The notes beneath the pieces were generated by a model. That model made no database searches. It was not told the origin of the DNA and saw only the letters and a list, made by a program, of their open reading frames with translations. Below are positions 54,838 through 64,000 of a DNA stretch of 64,000 nucleotides, piece by piece. The translations under genes were made by a program, and so were the position numbers. This DNA is from Polynucleobacter sp. AP-Latsch-80-C2 (GTDB taxonomy: Bacteria; Pseudomonadota; Gammaproteobacteria; Burkholderiales; Burkholderiaceae), in contig NZ_JACVOY010000004.1 of assembly GCF_018882185.1 (NCBI RefSeq), forward strand, positions 124,001-188,000. The letters run 5' to 3'. Within the stretch, counting starts at the first letter, position 1. Each line of letters begins with the position of its first letter.

Positions 54838-56067
54838 TTAAAAATTCCCTGCAAACCATTCCTTCATGCGCGAGATAACCCCTTGTAACGCGCCTGACTG
54901 AGAAACACGACGACCGCGCAATAACTGCGCTTGACCTTCCATCAGCAAACCAATGCTGGTGGCATATCTGGGGCTACGTAATACTTCATGCAAATGACCG
55001 CGGTACTCTGGAGTACCAATACGAGCAGGGCGTAAGAACACTTGCTCAGCAAGCTCTACCATGCCGGGTATCAATGAAGTGCCTCCCGTTAGAACAATTC
55101 CCGAGGAGACCATGTCCTCATAGCCAGAGTCACGAACCACGCCTCTAACTAAAGTAAATAATTCTTCAACGCGGGGCTCAATCACCGCAGCCAAAGCCTG
55201 CTTAGACATTGGACGAGGCTCACGATCACCCACGCCAGGCACATCAATCATGGTTGTCGGATCAGCTAATTCTTGACGGGCTATTCCATGAGCAATCTTG
55301 AGATCCTCTGCATCAATGGTTGGAGTACGAAGCGCCATCGCGATGTCATTGGTGATTTGATCACCTGCAATTGGAATAACTGCCGTATGACGAATAGATC
55401 CTTGGCAGTAAATCGCGATGTCGGTTGTACCGCCACCAATATCGACCAAAACAACGCCCAACTCTTTCTCATCATCCGTTAATACCGCTAAGCTCGAAGC
55501 TAGAGGTTGCAAGATGAGATCGTTTACTTCTAAGCCACAACGGCGTACACACTTCACAATATTTTGTGCGGCACTCACAGCGCCAGTAACGATATGCACC
55601 TTCACTTCTAAGCGTAGGCCACTCATACCAATTGGCTCACGCACATCTTCTTGACCATCGATGATGAATTCTTGAACCAGAATATGCAGAATCTGCTGGT
55701 CTGTTGGAATATTAATTGCTTTAGCAGTTTCAAGTACGCGCTCTACATCACCTTGACCAACTTCCTTGTCACGAATCGCCACCATACCGCTAGAGTTAAA
55801 ACTCACAATGTGATTACCAGCGATACCAGTAAAGACCTGAACGATTTGGCGATCTGCCATTACCTCAGCCTCTTCAAGCGCCTTCTGAATAGATTGCACA
55901 GTCGCCTCAATATTGACAACGACGCCCTTCTTCAAACCTTTAGATGCGGTTTGGCCAACGCCTACGACATTAAATTGACCATCTGGCGCCAATTCAGCCA
56001 CCAAGGCAACCACCTTGGAGGTTCCAATATCTAAACCCACCAATAGATCGCGATTGTCTTTACTCAT
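54838..56067 (-). CDS. ftsA: Cell division protein FtsA
   Basis: Actin-like membrane tether of FtsZ. The 409-residue protein shows GLDIGTSKVVALVAEL (about 11-26), VLVDIGGGTTDIAIY (about 205-219) and SSGIVLTGGTSLIPGM (about 325-340), and ends in an amphipathic helix (SRMKEWFAGNF) that binds the membrane. Ordinary length and layout. It follows ftsQ by 9 bases. Confidence 0.98.
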   Translation of the reverse strand: MSKDNRDLLVGLDIGTSKVVALVAELAPDGQFNVVGVGQTASKGLKKGVVVNIEATVQSIQKALEEAEVMADRQIVQVFTGIAGNHIVSFNSSGMVAIRDKEVGQGDVERVLETAKAINIPTDQQILHILVQEFIIDGQEDVREPIGMSGLRLEVKVHIVTGAVSAAQNIVKCVRRCGLEVNDLILQPLASSLAVLTDDEKELGVVLVDIGGGTTDIAIYCQGSIRHTAVIPIAGDQITNDIAMALRTPTIDAEDLKIAHGIARQELADPTTMIDVPGVGDREPRPMSKQALAAVIEPRVEELFTLVRGVVRDSGYEDMVSSGIVLTGGTSLIPGMVELAEQVFLRPARIGTPEYRGHLHEVLRSPRYATSIGLLMEGQAQLLRGRRVSQSGALQGVISRMKEWFAGNF

Positions 56068-56076
56068 TCCAATTCC

Positions 56077-56934
56077 TCATTGCTTCTGCTCACTTTTTTT
56101 ACCATCTACGTCATTCTTTTTTACACTGGCAGATGCCAAGTGCACAGCAAATCCATTGGCATATCGCAAGTCCACTGCATCAACGCGATTCGCCCATTTT
56201 TCTTGAACCTGTGGCCAATACTTAAACAGGCGTGCAACCCGTTCTTCAGTTAAGTTTTTGTCAGAACTTTCTTCATCTCGCCCAAACTCCACTTTCATGC
56301 CATTGGATAATTTCACATGCCAGGCATAGCGTTCCGTCAGCGCAAGACTTCTCACTTCCACATCCCATGGCTTAAACCAGGTTGTGGCTTTGTCATAAAG
56401 ACTCATCACTTCTTTGCCGGCATCGCTTGGGCCATAAAAATCAATGAGGCGAACATCATCACCAATTTCGGAAGAGCGCCCAGAAAATAATTCGCCATGC
56501 GTATTCATCAAGGTATGGCTATCAGCACCACCCCAAGTGCCAAAAGGCTTTTGCTCTTCAATACTCACCACTAATCCGTTTGGCCATACGCGACGAACAT
56601 TGGCATGACGTACCCAAGGCATGTTTTCAAAGCCACGCTTAACGTCCTCTAATCGCACACTAAAGAAATTGCCCTGCACAGTTTCAAGAAACTGTTGCTT
56701 CACAATGGGTTTATTGATGTGTTTGAGGGTTTGACCGGCCACGGGTTCAATTTGGATTTGTTTTAACTCGAAGACGGGGCGCTGACTGAGCCAGACTAAA
56801 ACCCCAATCACTAGCATGACTGCGAAACAACGCATCAAGAAACGGCTCAGCTTTTGCATCCGCTCTGGGTGATTCCAGAGTGGAGACATCAGCATGGCGA
56901 AAATTTCGCCGAACCGGTCCATGAAATTATTCAT
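56077..56934 (-). CDS. ftsQ: Cell division protein FtsQ
   Basis: Divisome hub, a bitopic inner-membrane protein. The 285 residues have a basic N-terminal part, one membrane helix (about 29-49), then the POTRA domain ([17 protein letters not shown], about 54-125) and the beta domain. [25 protein letters not shown] is the conserved stretch. The start overlaps the ddl stop by 4 bases. It ends in a basic, Lys-rich tail. Confidence 0.94.
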   Translation of the reverse strand: MNNFMDRFGEIFAMLMSPLWNHPERMQKLSRFLMRCFAVMLVIGVLVWLSQRPVFELKQIQIEPVAGQTLKHINKPIVKQQFLETVQGNFFSVRLEDVKRGFENMPWVRHANVRRVWPNGLVVSIEEQKPFGTWGGADSHTLMNTHGELFSGRSSEIGDDVRLIDFYGPSDAGKEVMSLYDKATTWFKPWDVEVRSLALTERYAWHVKLSNGMKVEFGRDEESSDKNLTEERVARLFKYWPQVQEKWANRVDAVDLRYANGFAVHLASASVKKNDVDGKKSEQKQ

Positions 56935-57935
56935 CCCTTAAATCCCACCTTTTGCTCTAAGGTTTGGCTCAATAACCAGAGGGTTAAATCTGCGTAGCCA
57001 ACACCTGCTGCTTTTGCCGCCATAGGCACCAGGGAATGTGAAGTCATTCCTGGAGAGGTATTCATTTCCAAGAGATAGGGCTTGCCAGTCTTTTCATCCA
57101 ACATCACATCAGCACGACCCCAGGTACGGCATCCCAAAGCCTTGTAAGCCGCGAGAGCTAAAGCCTGGATCTGGGCATTAACTTCTGGTTTGAAGCCCGT
57201 AGGGCAAAGATATTTAGTTTCGTCTGAGTAATACTTATTATGAAAATCGTAATTGGCTTGTGGCGGAATAATCTTGATGACCGGTAAAGCCTCTGCCGTA
57301 TTTCCTTGACCTACTAATGGGCAGGTTAATTCATCTCCAATAATGCAAGTCTCGGCAATGACTTTTTTATCTAGCCCAGCCGCTAATTGGTAGGCATCTG
57401 GTAACTCATCGACTGATTTCACTTTAGTAAGACCAAGCGATGAACCCTCATGCGCAGGCTTCACAATCAACGGTAGTCCTAATTTTTTGACTACTGCATT
57501 CCAATCACTTGTAGCAGTGAGCTCTTCAAACTCTGGCGTAGACAAGCCATTGCTCAGCCAAATTTGTTTGGTGGCAATTTTGTCAATCGCTAAAGCTGAA
57601 GCCAATACTGCACTGCCGGTATAAGGCACATTCAGGAGCTCTAATAGACCTTGGATAGTTCCATCCTCACCATAACGACCATGCAAGGAAATAAATATCC
57701 GATCAAACTTTTCACCGGCCAATTCAGTTGGGCAACGCAAGCCCGTGTCAAAAGGATGGGCATCAACACCCTTAGATAGGAGTGCCTCTAATACTCCATT
57801 ACCGGACATGAGGGAGATTTCACGTTCGCCTGAGCGACCCCCTAAAAGGACTCCCACTCGACCCAAAGACTTGACGTCTAAACTAGATAGTTGTGCCTGA
57901 ACACGCTGCCCCCAATCCATCAACTGTTTAGACAT
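56931..57935 (-). CDS. ddl: D-alanine--D-alanine ligase
   Basis: ATP-grasp enzyme that joins two D-Ala for the peptidoglycan pentapeptide. With the ATG at 57935 it has 334 residues; the frame is open to 57983 but [10 protein letters not shown] fits the family and overlaps murC by 8 bases. Motifs: [16 protein letters not shown] (about 29-44), [17 protein letters not shown] (about 83-99), [14 protein letters not shown] (about 158-171) and [17 protein letters not shown] near the C-terminus. It belongs to the DdlB type found in dcw clusters. Confidence 0.95.
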   Translation of the reverse strand: MSKQLMDWGQRVQAQLSSLDVKSLGRVGVLLGGRSGEREISLMSGNGVLEALLSKGVDAHPFDTGLRCPTELAGEKFDRIFISLHGRYGEDGTIQGLLELLNVPYTGSAVLASALAIDKIATKQIWLSNGLSTPEFEELTATSDWNAVVKKLGLPLIVKPAHEGSSLGLTKVKSVDELPDAYQLAAGLDKKVIAETCIIGDELTCPLVGQGNTAEALPVIKIIPPQANYDFHNKYYSDETKYLCPTGFKPEVNAQIQALALAAYKALGCRTWGRADVMLDEKTGKPYLLEMNTSPGMTSHSLVPMAAKAAGVGYADLTLWLLSQTLEQKVGFKG

Positions 57936-59364
57936 TTTTTGCCTCCACCAAAGTGTTTGGCAAAGCCGAAATAGATCCTGCACCCATCGTAATCAATACA
58001 TCTCCATCTTTTAAAACTTGACTTAACTTTTCTGGCATCTCAGCAACGTTTGCTGCAAACATCACGGCATTTGAATCCAGCGATGATGTCGATTGCTTAT
58101 CTTCAACAAGCGCTGCCTTCATCAAACTCTTACCATCGGCACCTGGAATTTTGGCTTCGCCAGCGGGATAGACTTCTGTAAGCACAAGAGCATCGAAGTT
58201 CTTTAGGACTTGCACAAACTCACCAAAACAATCGCGTGTTCTCGTAAAGCGATGAGGTTGGAACGCTAGCACCAAACGGCGCTCTGGATAAGCACCTCGT
58301 GCTGCAGCTAAAGTTGCGGCCATCTCAACAGGATGATGGCCATAGTCGTCAATTAAGGTAAAGCTTCCACCTGAACGCAAGGCAATATCACCATGTCGCT
58401 GAAAGCGCCGACCTACGCCACCAAATTGAGATAAGGCCTTTTGAATTGCTTCGTCACCAACACCCAACTCAGTTGCAATACCAATAGCCGCTAAAGCATT
58501 TCGAACATTGTGCAAACCAGGTAAGTTGAGGGTGATATTGAGTGGACCTGGTTTATTACCATGACGACGCACCGTACGACGATCTACTGTGAAATGCATT
58601 TGTGTTCCATCCGCACGAACATTACTTGCACGGATGTCCGCATCATCCGATATACCGTAGCGTAGAACCGGCTGAGAAACAAATGGAATGATGTCCCGCA
58701 CATTGGCATCATCAATACAGAGCACAGCAACACCATAAAAAGGCATGCGCTGAATAAATTGCACAAATGCCTGTTTTAATCTAGCCATGTCATGCTGATA
58801 GGTATCCATATGATCAGCATCAATATTGGTTACCACTTCCATTGCCGGGAATAACTGCAAGAAAGAAGCATCAGACTCATCAGCCTCGACCACAATAAAG
58901 TCACCCTGCCCCAAGCGCGCATTAGCGCCGGCAGAATTTAACTTCCCACCAATCACAAAGGTTGGATCTAATCCCCCTTCTGCCAATACTGAAGCTACTA
59001 GACTGGTGGTAGTGGTCTTACCATGTGTCCCAGCAATCGCAATACCCTGCTTCAGACGCATTAACTCACCAAGCATCACAGCTCGCTGTATTACAGGAAT
59101 CTTCGCAGCACGTGCAGCCAAGACTTCGGGATTATTACCAGCAACTGCAGTTGAAATCACTACCGCCTCTGCTGTTCCGACATTTTTAGGATCATGTCCT
59201 ATATAAATGACAGCGCCCAATTCACGAAGACGATTAGTGGTGGCGCTCTCCGCCAAATCCGAACCCGATACTTGGTAACCTAAGTTCAACAAGACCTCGG
59301 CAATGCCACTCATACCAGCGCCGCCAATACCTACAAAATGAATTTGTTGAACGATATGTTTCAT
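57928..59364 (-). CDS. murC: UDP-N-acetylmuramate--L-alanine ligase
   Basis: Adds the first amino acid of the peptidoglycan stem peptide. With the ATG at 59364 it has 478 residues, beginning [20 protein letters not shown]; six more codons are open upstream but overlap murG further. Motifs: [18 protein letters not shown] (about 113-130), [12 protein letters not shown], and [14 protein letters not shown] in the C-terminal domain. It overlaps the murG stop as ATGA. Confidence 0.97.
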   Translation of the reverse strand: MKHIVQQIHFVGIGGAGMSGIAEVLLNLGYQVSGSDLAESATTNRLRELGAVIYIGHDPKNVGTAEAVVISTAVAGNNPEVLAARAAKIPVIQRAVMLGELMRLKQGIAIAGTHGKTTTTSLVASVLAEGGLDPTFVIGGKLNSAGANARLGQGDFIVVEADESDASFLQLFPAMEVVTNIDADHMDTYQHDMARLKQAFVQFIQRMPFYGVAVLCIDDANVRDIIPFVSQPVLRYGISDDADIRASNVRADGTQMHFTVDRRTVRRHGNKPGPLNITLNLPGLHNVRNALAAIGIATELGVGDEAIQKALSQFGGVGRRFQRHGDIALRSGGSFTLIDDYGHHPVEMAATLAAARGAYPERRLVLAFQPHRFTRTRDCFGEFVQVLKNFDALVLTEVYPAGEAKIPGADGKSLMKAALVEDKQSTSSLDSNAVMFAANVAEMPEKLSQVLKDGDVLITMGAGSISALPNTLVEAKNV

Positions 59365-60434
59365 ATGCCTACTCCTGCGCAATTAGCGCATACCTCAGCT
59401 ACACGCTGAGTGGCATGTGGCTTAGATAAAGCATGAGCACGCAATGCCATCTCTTTTAAATCGGCACGATTGAGGTTTTGAATCATTAATGCTAAATCTT
59501 GTGGATTGAGATATTGCTGCGGCAATAAAATGGCAGCATCTGCATCAGATAAAAATTTGGCATTCGCAGTTTGATGATCATCAATCGCATGCGGAAAAGG
59601 AATTAAACAGGAGGCAACTCCGCAAGCAGCTAACTCGGATACCGTCATCGCACCAGAACGGCAGATTACTAAATCTGCCTGTGCATACGCTGACGGCATA
59701 TCGTCAATGAACGGACGAATATCAGCTACAACTCCTAACTTTGCATAGCGATTTTGCAAATCGGCTAAATGCTTATCACCCGCCTGATGAATAACGGTAG
59801 GTCTCTGCTCCTGAGGAATCAAAGCTAGTGCAGCGGGAATACTCTCATTTAAGGCTGTAGCGCCTAAGCTACCGCCCACCACCAGAATCGATAAGGGTCC
59901 TTGACGCTGCTCATAACGTAAAGCAGGCGCTTGCACATGATCAAATTCTTGACGAATTGGATTACCTACCCACTCGGCAGGTTTCATCGTATTTGGAAAG
60001 CCTGTTAAGACACGCATTGCAATTTTGGCGAGCGCACGATTAGCGCTGCCTGCAACTGCATTTGATTCATGCAAAACCAATGGACGTTTTAGTAACTTAC
60101 TTACCAAGCCTCCTGGGAAGGTAATGTATCCGCCCATACCCAATACAACACTTGGCTTTAGTCGACGCATAATCTTCCAGCTCTGGAAACAGGCGCGCAT
60201 TAAATTGATTGGCAACATTAACTTGGCCTTGAGTCCCTTGCCACGCAATCCGCCAAAATCAACTGCCTCAAATGGAAAATCGCAAGACTTCACAAGACGG
60301 TACTCCATGCCATTTTGGTTTCCCAACCATGACACACTCCAACCGCAGATCCGCAAATATTCAGCGACAGCAAGGCCCGGGAAGATGTGCCCCCCAGTAC
60401 CTCCAGCCATCACTAAAATAGAGGGTCTTGTCAC
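59361..60434 (-). CDS. murG: N-acetylglucosaminyltransferase MurG
   Basis: Adds GlcNAc to lipid I to make lipid II on the cytosolic face of the inner membrane. The 357-residue protein has the N-terminal loop [18 protein letters not shown] (about 8-25), [17 protein letters not shown] (about 94-110), [16 protein letters not shown] in the C-terminal Rossmann domain, and [16 protein letters not shown] (UDP-GlcNAc binding). Overlaps ftsW by 4 bases upstream. Confidence 0.97.
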   Translation of the reverse strand: MTRPSILVMAGGTGGHIFPGLAVAEYLRICGWSVSWLGNQNGMEYRLVKSCDFPFEAVDFGGLRGKGLKAKLMLPINLMRACFQSWKIMRRLKPSVVLGMGGYITFPGGLVSKLLKRPLVLHESNAVAGSANRALAKIAMRVLTGFPNTMKPAEWVGNPIRQEFDHVQAPALRYEQRQGPLSILVVGGSLGATALNESIPAALALIPQEQRPTVIHQAGDKHLADLQNRYAKLGVVADIRPFIDDMPSAYAQADLVICRSGAMTVSELAACGVASCLIPFPHAIDDHQTANAKFLSDADAAILLPQQYLNPQDLALMIQNLNRADLKEMALRAHALSKPHATQRVAEVCANCAGVGI

Positions 60435-61702
60435 AGCTTCCCTCCGCGCATCAAAATGCGATTCTCGTAATCAATTCTGAGTAGCATTGCAATCGCTACT
60501 GCGTTCATCAATATGCCTGAACCACCGTAGCTCACTAATGGTAATGTCAGACCTTTAGTAGGCAACAAGCCTAAATTCACACCCATATTGATAAAGGCTT
60601 GCCAGCCAATCCAAATAGCCACCCCTTTTGCAGCGAGTCCTGCAAAGCTTCGGTCCAATTGCAAAGCCGTACGACCGATCATGAATGCACGACGCACGAT
60701 CCAATAAAAGAGGAAGATCATGACGACGACGCCAACGAAGCCAAGCTCTTCACCGATCACCGCCATAATGAAATCAGTATGTGCTTCAGGCAAATAATGG
60801 AGCTTCTCAACACTTCCGCCTAAGCCTGTACCAAACCATTCTCCACGACCAAATGCCATGAGAGAGTGCGTTAACTGATATCCCTTATTTGCGGCGTTAT
60901 CTACCTGCCATGGATCCATAAACGCCAACATACGGCCGCGACGGAAGGGAGATAAAGCAATCATCGTAGCGCCGCTCATTAAGCCAACCGCAATGAGACC
61001 GCCGAATAATTTGGCATTAATGCCGCCTAAAAATAGAATTCCAAATGCTATCAATGCCACCACCACAAAGGCACCCATATCTGGTTCTGCCATCAGCAAA
61101 CCACCAACCAAGGCAACTGCAATACCCATAGGCAACATGCCCTTCACAAAAGAGTGAAGATATTCTTGGCGTTGCACGGTATAGCTTGCAGCAAAGATCA
61201 CCGCTGCAAATTTCATGAGCTCGGAAGGCTGGAAGTTCATCAGACCCAAGGGGATCCAGCGTTTAGCGCCATTCACACCCTTACCCACTCCAGGAATCAA
61301 GACGGCAATAAGAAGCAGCACAGTGCAACCAAAAATCACTGGCGAGTAACGATCCCATACTTTTGTAGGAATTTTAAATGCCCAAATCCCCACACCCACA
61401 GCAATCGCCAGAGAAATCAAGTGACGAATGAGAAAGAAGTTACTACTGTAGTTTGCATACTTTGGTCCATCAGCCAAGGTAATGGAGGCTGAATAAACCA
61501 TCACTAAACCAATCAGAGCCAATGATAAGACTGCCCATACTAATAATTGGTCATAGTCCATCATGCGCGAACGGGTTTGCTCAACGCCAGAGACGGCATC
61601 TCTTAAGCCACTGCGGAAATTATGAATTCCGCCACGAGAAAAATTCCAGAAACGGTTTAAACCCATCCGGTTTTCAGGAAAGATTTTTTCTCTTAGGCTC
61701 AT
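60431..61702 (-). CDS. ftsW: Cell division protein FtsW
   Basis: SEDS-family glycosyltransferase that polymerises septal peptidoglycan with its partner PBP3/FtsI. The 423-residue protein has about ten membrane segments; GAKRWIPLGLMNFQPSELMK and AHTDFIMAVIGEELGFVG are conserved loops, and PLVSYGGSGILMNAVAIAML near the end is the family signature. A soluble N-terminal extension of about 50 residues precedes the first helix. It overlaps murD upstream and murG downstream by 4 bases each. Confidence 0.96.
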   Translation of the reverse strand: MSLREKIFPENRMGLNRFWNFSRGGIHNFRSGLRDAVSGVEQTRSRMMDYDQLLVWAVLSLALIGLVMVYSASITLADGPKYANYSSNFFLIRHLISLAIAVGVGIWAFKIPTKVWDRYSPVIFGCTVLLLIAVLIPGVGKGVNGAKRWIPLGLMNFQPSELMKFAAVIFAASYTVQRQEYLHSFVKGMLPMGIAVALVGGLLMAEPDMGAFVVVALIAFGILFLGGINAKLFGGLIAVGLMSGATMIALSPFRRGRMLAFMDPWQVDNAANKGYQLTHSLMAFGRGEWFGTGLGGSVEKLHYLPEAHTDFIMAVIGEELGFVGVVVMIFLFYWIVRRAFMIGRTALQLDRSFAGLAAKGVAIWIGWQAFINMGVNLGLLPTKGLTLPLVSYGGSGILMNAVAIAMLLRIDYENRILMRGGKL

Positions 61703-63321
61703 ACTTGAACTCCTTCGAAACGCATTCCCAATTCTTCTACCTCAGAAGCAAATAATTCAGCGCGCTCAACGTAGTCGCGGAATTGATCAAGACTTGCACA
61801 AGCTGGCGAGAGTAAAACCAAGTCTCCAGACTGCGCTTGCGCTGCTGCTGCTTGAACGGCTGCTGGTAAGGTAGCGCTGAGAATGCATGCCACTTCATCA
61901 CTCAGAACCTCAGCAATTTTTTCTGCATCCTTACCAATTAAGAAGATGCCTTTAACAAAACGTAAGGCTGGCTCACGTAAGGGACCAAAGTCTTGCCCTT
62001 TGCCATCGCCACCAGCGATCAACCAGATTCTCTTTCCAGATTCACTGTTACCCAAGCCATTTAAGGCTGCAACAGTAGCACCGACATTCGTGCCTTTGCT
62101 ATCATCGATATATTCCACATCTTTGACGATGGCAATACTTTGAACACGATGTGGCTCGCCATGATAATCACGCAATCCATGCAATAAAACATTCATCGGT
62201 AAATTGGCGGCTCTTGCCAAAGCTAATGCGGCTAAGGCGTTCAAGGCATTGTGACGCCCCCGAATACGTAGTGCATCGGCTGGTATTAAACGTTTTAAAC
62301 GTAAAGGCTCATCTTCTTCTACTGCAGCGCCTTTACGACGCCGCTTCGGCTTTGGCTCAAGATCTTCATCAACCTCAGCCCATACCAGCCAATCAATTCC
62401 GCCTGCACGTAAATCATGCTCAATGCCAAAAGCACCCTGCTCATCAGGTCGATTAGCCCCAAACGTCACTATCGAATGCTCTGCCTTTTGGTCGTCAGTT
62501 AATAGCTTCATGACTAAATCATCATCACGATTCAAGATACAAATAGTGTCTTTGCCAAATATATTGGCTTTCGCAGCTGCGTAGCTCTGCATATCTCCAT
62601 GCCAATCCAAATGATCTTGAGAGAGGTTGAGAACTGTTGCTGCTGCTGCATTTAAAGAATAGGTATAGACCAACTGAAAGCTAGATAACTCTAATACCCA
62701 AATATCTGGCATATCTTCAAGCTGATCAGATGTATCCAAACAAGACATTAATTTCTCTAGCGCTGCTGGGCTAATATTTCCCGCAACGGCAACTTTCTTG
62801 CCGGCTCGCTCACACAATTGCCCAGTCAATGCAGTGGTAGTTGTTTTACCATTCGTGCCAGTGACCGCTAAGACAGTAGATGCATAGGCTGATTGGGTTT
62901 CCAGGGCCATACGGCTTAGGGCAGCAATGGCTCGCGCAAAAAATTCAATCTCGCTCCAGACATCGATTCTCGATTTTCTGGCCTTCACTAAGAAGGACTG
63001 AGCAGGCTCCTGCAATGGAGATAGGCCCGGACTAATACCAATGACATCAATGTCGACTAGCAAGTCATCAGCTAAAGGGCCAAATTGAATATCCTTTAAG
63101 CCCACCATTCTTAACTCATCAACCCAAGCGAGTTGGCGGGCCGATAATGTAGACTCATCGCGTGTATCTGCCATGCGCACTTGAGCGCCATTACGCAAAC
63201 ACCATTTCGCCATGGCCAAGCCTGACTCCCCTAGACCCAAAATCAGAAAACGATGTGGGGCTTCATAGCCTGCATCAGCTATGGCAGCAGGGTTGGCGAA
63301 AATATTTTCTAAATTAAGCAT
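61699..63321 (-). CDS. murD: UDP-N-acetylmuramoylalanine--D-glutamate ligase
   Basis: Adds D-Glu to UDP-MurNAc-L-Ala. The 540 residues include LGLGESGLAMAKWCLRNGA (about 29-47), the P-loop VTGTNGKTTTTALTG (about 153-167), LSQDHLDWHGDMQSY and YIDDSKGTNVGAT in the C-terminal domain. It is about 100 residues longer than E. coli MurD; a charged insert with KPKRRRKG and acidic runs sits at about 315-340. It overlaps ftsW by 4 bases and follows mraY by 13. Confidence 0.95.
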   Translation of the reverse strand: MLNLENIFANPAAIADAGYEAPHRFLILGLGESGLAMAKWCLRNGAQVRMADTRDESTLSARQLAWVDELRMVGLKDIQFGPLADDLLVDIDVIGISPGLSPLQEPAQSFLVKARKSRIDVWSEIEFFARAIAALSRMALETQSAYASTVLAVTGTNGKTTTTALTGQLCERAGKKVAVAGNISPAALEKLMSCLDTSDQLEDMPDIWVLELSSFQLVYTYSLNAAAATVLNLSQDHLDWHGDMQSYAAAKANIFGKDTICILNRDDDLVMKLLTDDQKAEHSIVTFGANRPDEQGAFGIEHDLRAGGIDWLVWAEVDEDLEPKPKRRRKGAAVEEDEPLRLKRLIPADALRIRGRHNALNALAALALARAANLPMNVLLHGLRDYHGEPHRVQSIAIVKDVEYIDDSKGTNVGATVAALNGLGNSESGKRIWLIAGGDGKGQDFGPLREPALRFVKGIFLIGKDAEKIAEVLSDEVACILSATLPAAVQAAAAQAQSGDLVLLSPACASLDQFRDYVERAELFASEVEELGMRFEGVQV

Positions 63322-63334
63322 ATGGATTATTGAC

Positions 63335-64000
63335 TCACCGTAACTTCAAGCTTGATAAGCCAATTAAGACTAAAAGGATGGTGATGATCCAGAAACGAAC
63401 CACCACTTGTGTTTCTTTCCAGCCACCTAATTCAAAGTGGTGATGTAAAGGTGCCATGCGGAAAATACGTCTACCTTCTCCATAGCGCTTCTTGGTGAAC
63501 TTAAACCAGAACACCTGCAACATCACTGAAAATGTTTCTGCAACAAAAATGCCACCCATGACAAACAGTACGATTTCTTGTCTAACGATGACTGCTATGG
63601 TTCCCAAAGCTCCGCCCAATGCAAGTGCACCGACATCACCCATAAATACTTGTGCAGGATGCGTGTTGTACCAAAGGAATGCCAAACCAGCTCCACCCAT
63701 AGCACCGCAGAAGATCATGAGCTCACCAGCACCTGGGATGTAGGGGAACAATAAATATTTGGCATAAATTGCATTACCCATCACATAGGCAAATGCGCCT
63801 AATGCGGCGCCCACCAAAATGACTGGCATGATGACCAAGCCATCAAGGCCATCTGTCAAATTCACAGCATTACTACTACCTACGATGACTAGGTAACTCA
63901 AAATAATGAAACCCATCATGCCCAAGGGATAGCTAACTTCCTTAATGAAGGGGAGTAGTAAATTGGTCTTGGCTGGAAGATCTAATGCAAACCCACTTTT
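63335..64000 (-). CDS. mraY: Phospho-N-acetylmuramoyl-pentapeptide transferase, 3' part
   Basis: Membrane enzyme that makes lipid I. The 5' end is outside the window; the frame is open to 64000 ([22 protein letters not shown] lies at the edge in shortened view) and continues through the start-like TTG at 63925. Seen: [13 protein letters not shown] with the catalytic Asp residues, [12 protein letters not shown] and the cytosolic APLHHHFEL, all MraY signatures, with several membrane segments. First visible gene of the dcw run. Confidence 0.96.
   Translation of the reverse strand, partial: KSGFALDLPAKTNLLLPFIKEVSYPLGMMGFIILSYLVIVGSSNAVNLTDGLDGLVIMPVILVGAALGAFAYVMGNAIYAKYLLFPYIPGAGELMIFCGAMGGAGLAFLWYNTHPAQVFMGDVGALALGGALGTIAVIVRQEIVLFVMGGIFVAETFSVMLQVFWFKFTKKRYGEGRRIFRMAPLHHHFELGGWKETQVVVRFWIITILLVLIGLSSLKLR

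Noticed and set aside
1-64000. CRISPR arrays, insertion sequences, prophage, tRNA or rRNA genes
   Set aside because: None seen. No regular repeat-spacer pattern, transposase-like or integrase-like frame, or cloverleaf was found by reading.

Overview
The window reads as chromosomal DNA of a free-living betaproteobacterium of the family Burkholderiaceae, most likely Polynucleobacter. This rests on recalled protein families and gene order, not on a database search: a lysine/alanine-rich H1-like protein ending in WPFPTGTRP, an FtsZ-peroxiredoxin-LpxC arrangement, SecA back to back with a DUF721/DciA gene, and a PilB-PilC-PilD-CoaE-ZapD run. Coding density is very high, intergenic gaps are mostly under 100 bases, and many neighbours overlap by 4 bases. 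I see no prophage, insertion sequence, CRISPR array, tRNA or rRNA. It is a core-genome segment.

Left part (1-11000): the 5' end of a malic enzyme gene, thiL-pgpA-pncC on +, corA on -, pyrF on +, then a long - strand run mpl-fabG-rnb-tonB-like-aroE-mtgA mixing peptidoglycan, RNA turnover and shikimate functions. Positions 11027-16694 (+) hold a TlpA-like thioredoxin, aroQ, accB-accC, a prmA fused to a DUF3426 module, and a PfkB-family kinase.

Middle (16795-36142): on the - strand an H1-like gene whose reading frame is broken exactly at an A-AAA-AAG slippery site, then the NrdR-controlled nrdA-nrdB operon, an AmpD amidase fused to a membrane/zinc-ribbon PP0621-like domain, and a CcsA-like protein. 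Next come ffh (+), proS (-), rppH and a CNP1-like lipoprotein gene (+), then the rplU-rpmA-obgE-proB run (-) driven by a consensus sigma70 promoter lying inside the 5' end of the divergent ispB. A small metabolic patch follows: a GrdB-like protein, an FAH-family hydrolase, a ketopantoate reductase-like protein and a sodium:solute symporter.

Right part (36251-64000): a lone squalene-synthase-like gene, ogt, a CorC/HlyC transporter, a compact PilB-PilC-PilD set with coaE and zapD, mutT-DUF815-argJ (-), an orphan Ior-type molybdenum hydroxylase pair, secA, dciA, and the division/cell-wall (dcw) cluster on - in the order mraY-murD-ftsW-murG-murC-ddl-ftsQ-ftsA-ftsZ-prx-lpxC. The cluster's coupled starts suggest one long transcript making lipid II, assembling the divisome and committing lipid A.

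No wholly new system stands out. The most interesting signals are the -1 frameshift signature in the H1-like gene, two domain fusions (PrmA-DUF3426 and PP0621-AmpD), the pared-down pilus assembly set, the tandem NrdR boxes, and two places where regulatory elements of one gene sit inside the expression signals of another (rplU promoter in ispB; rpmA terminator over the obgE ribosome site).
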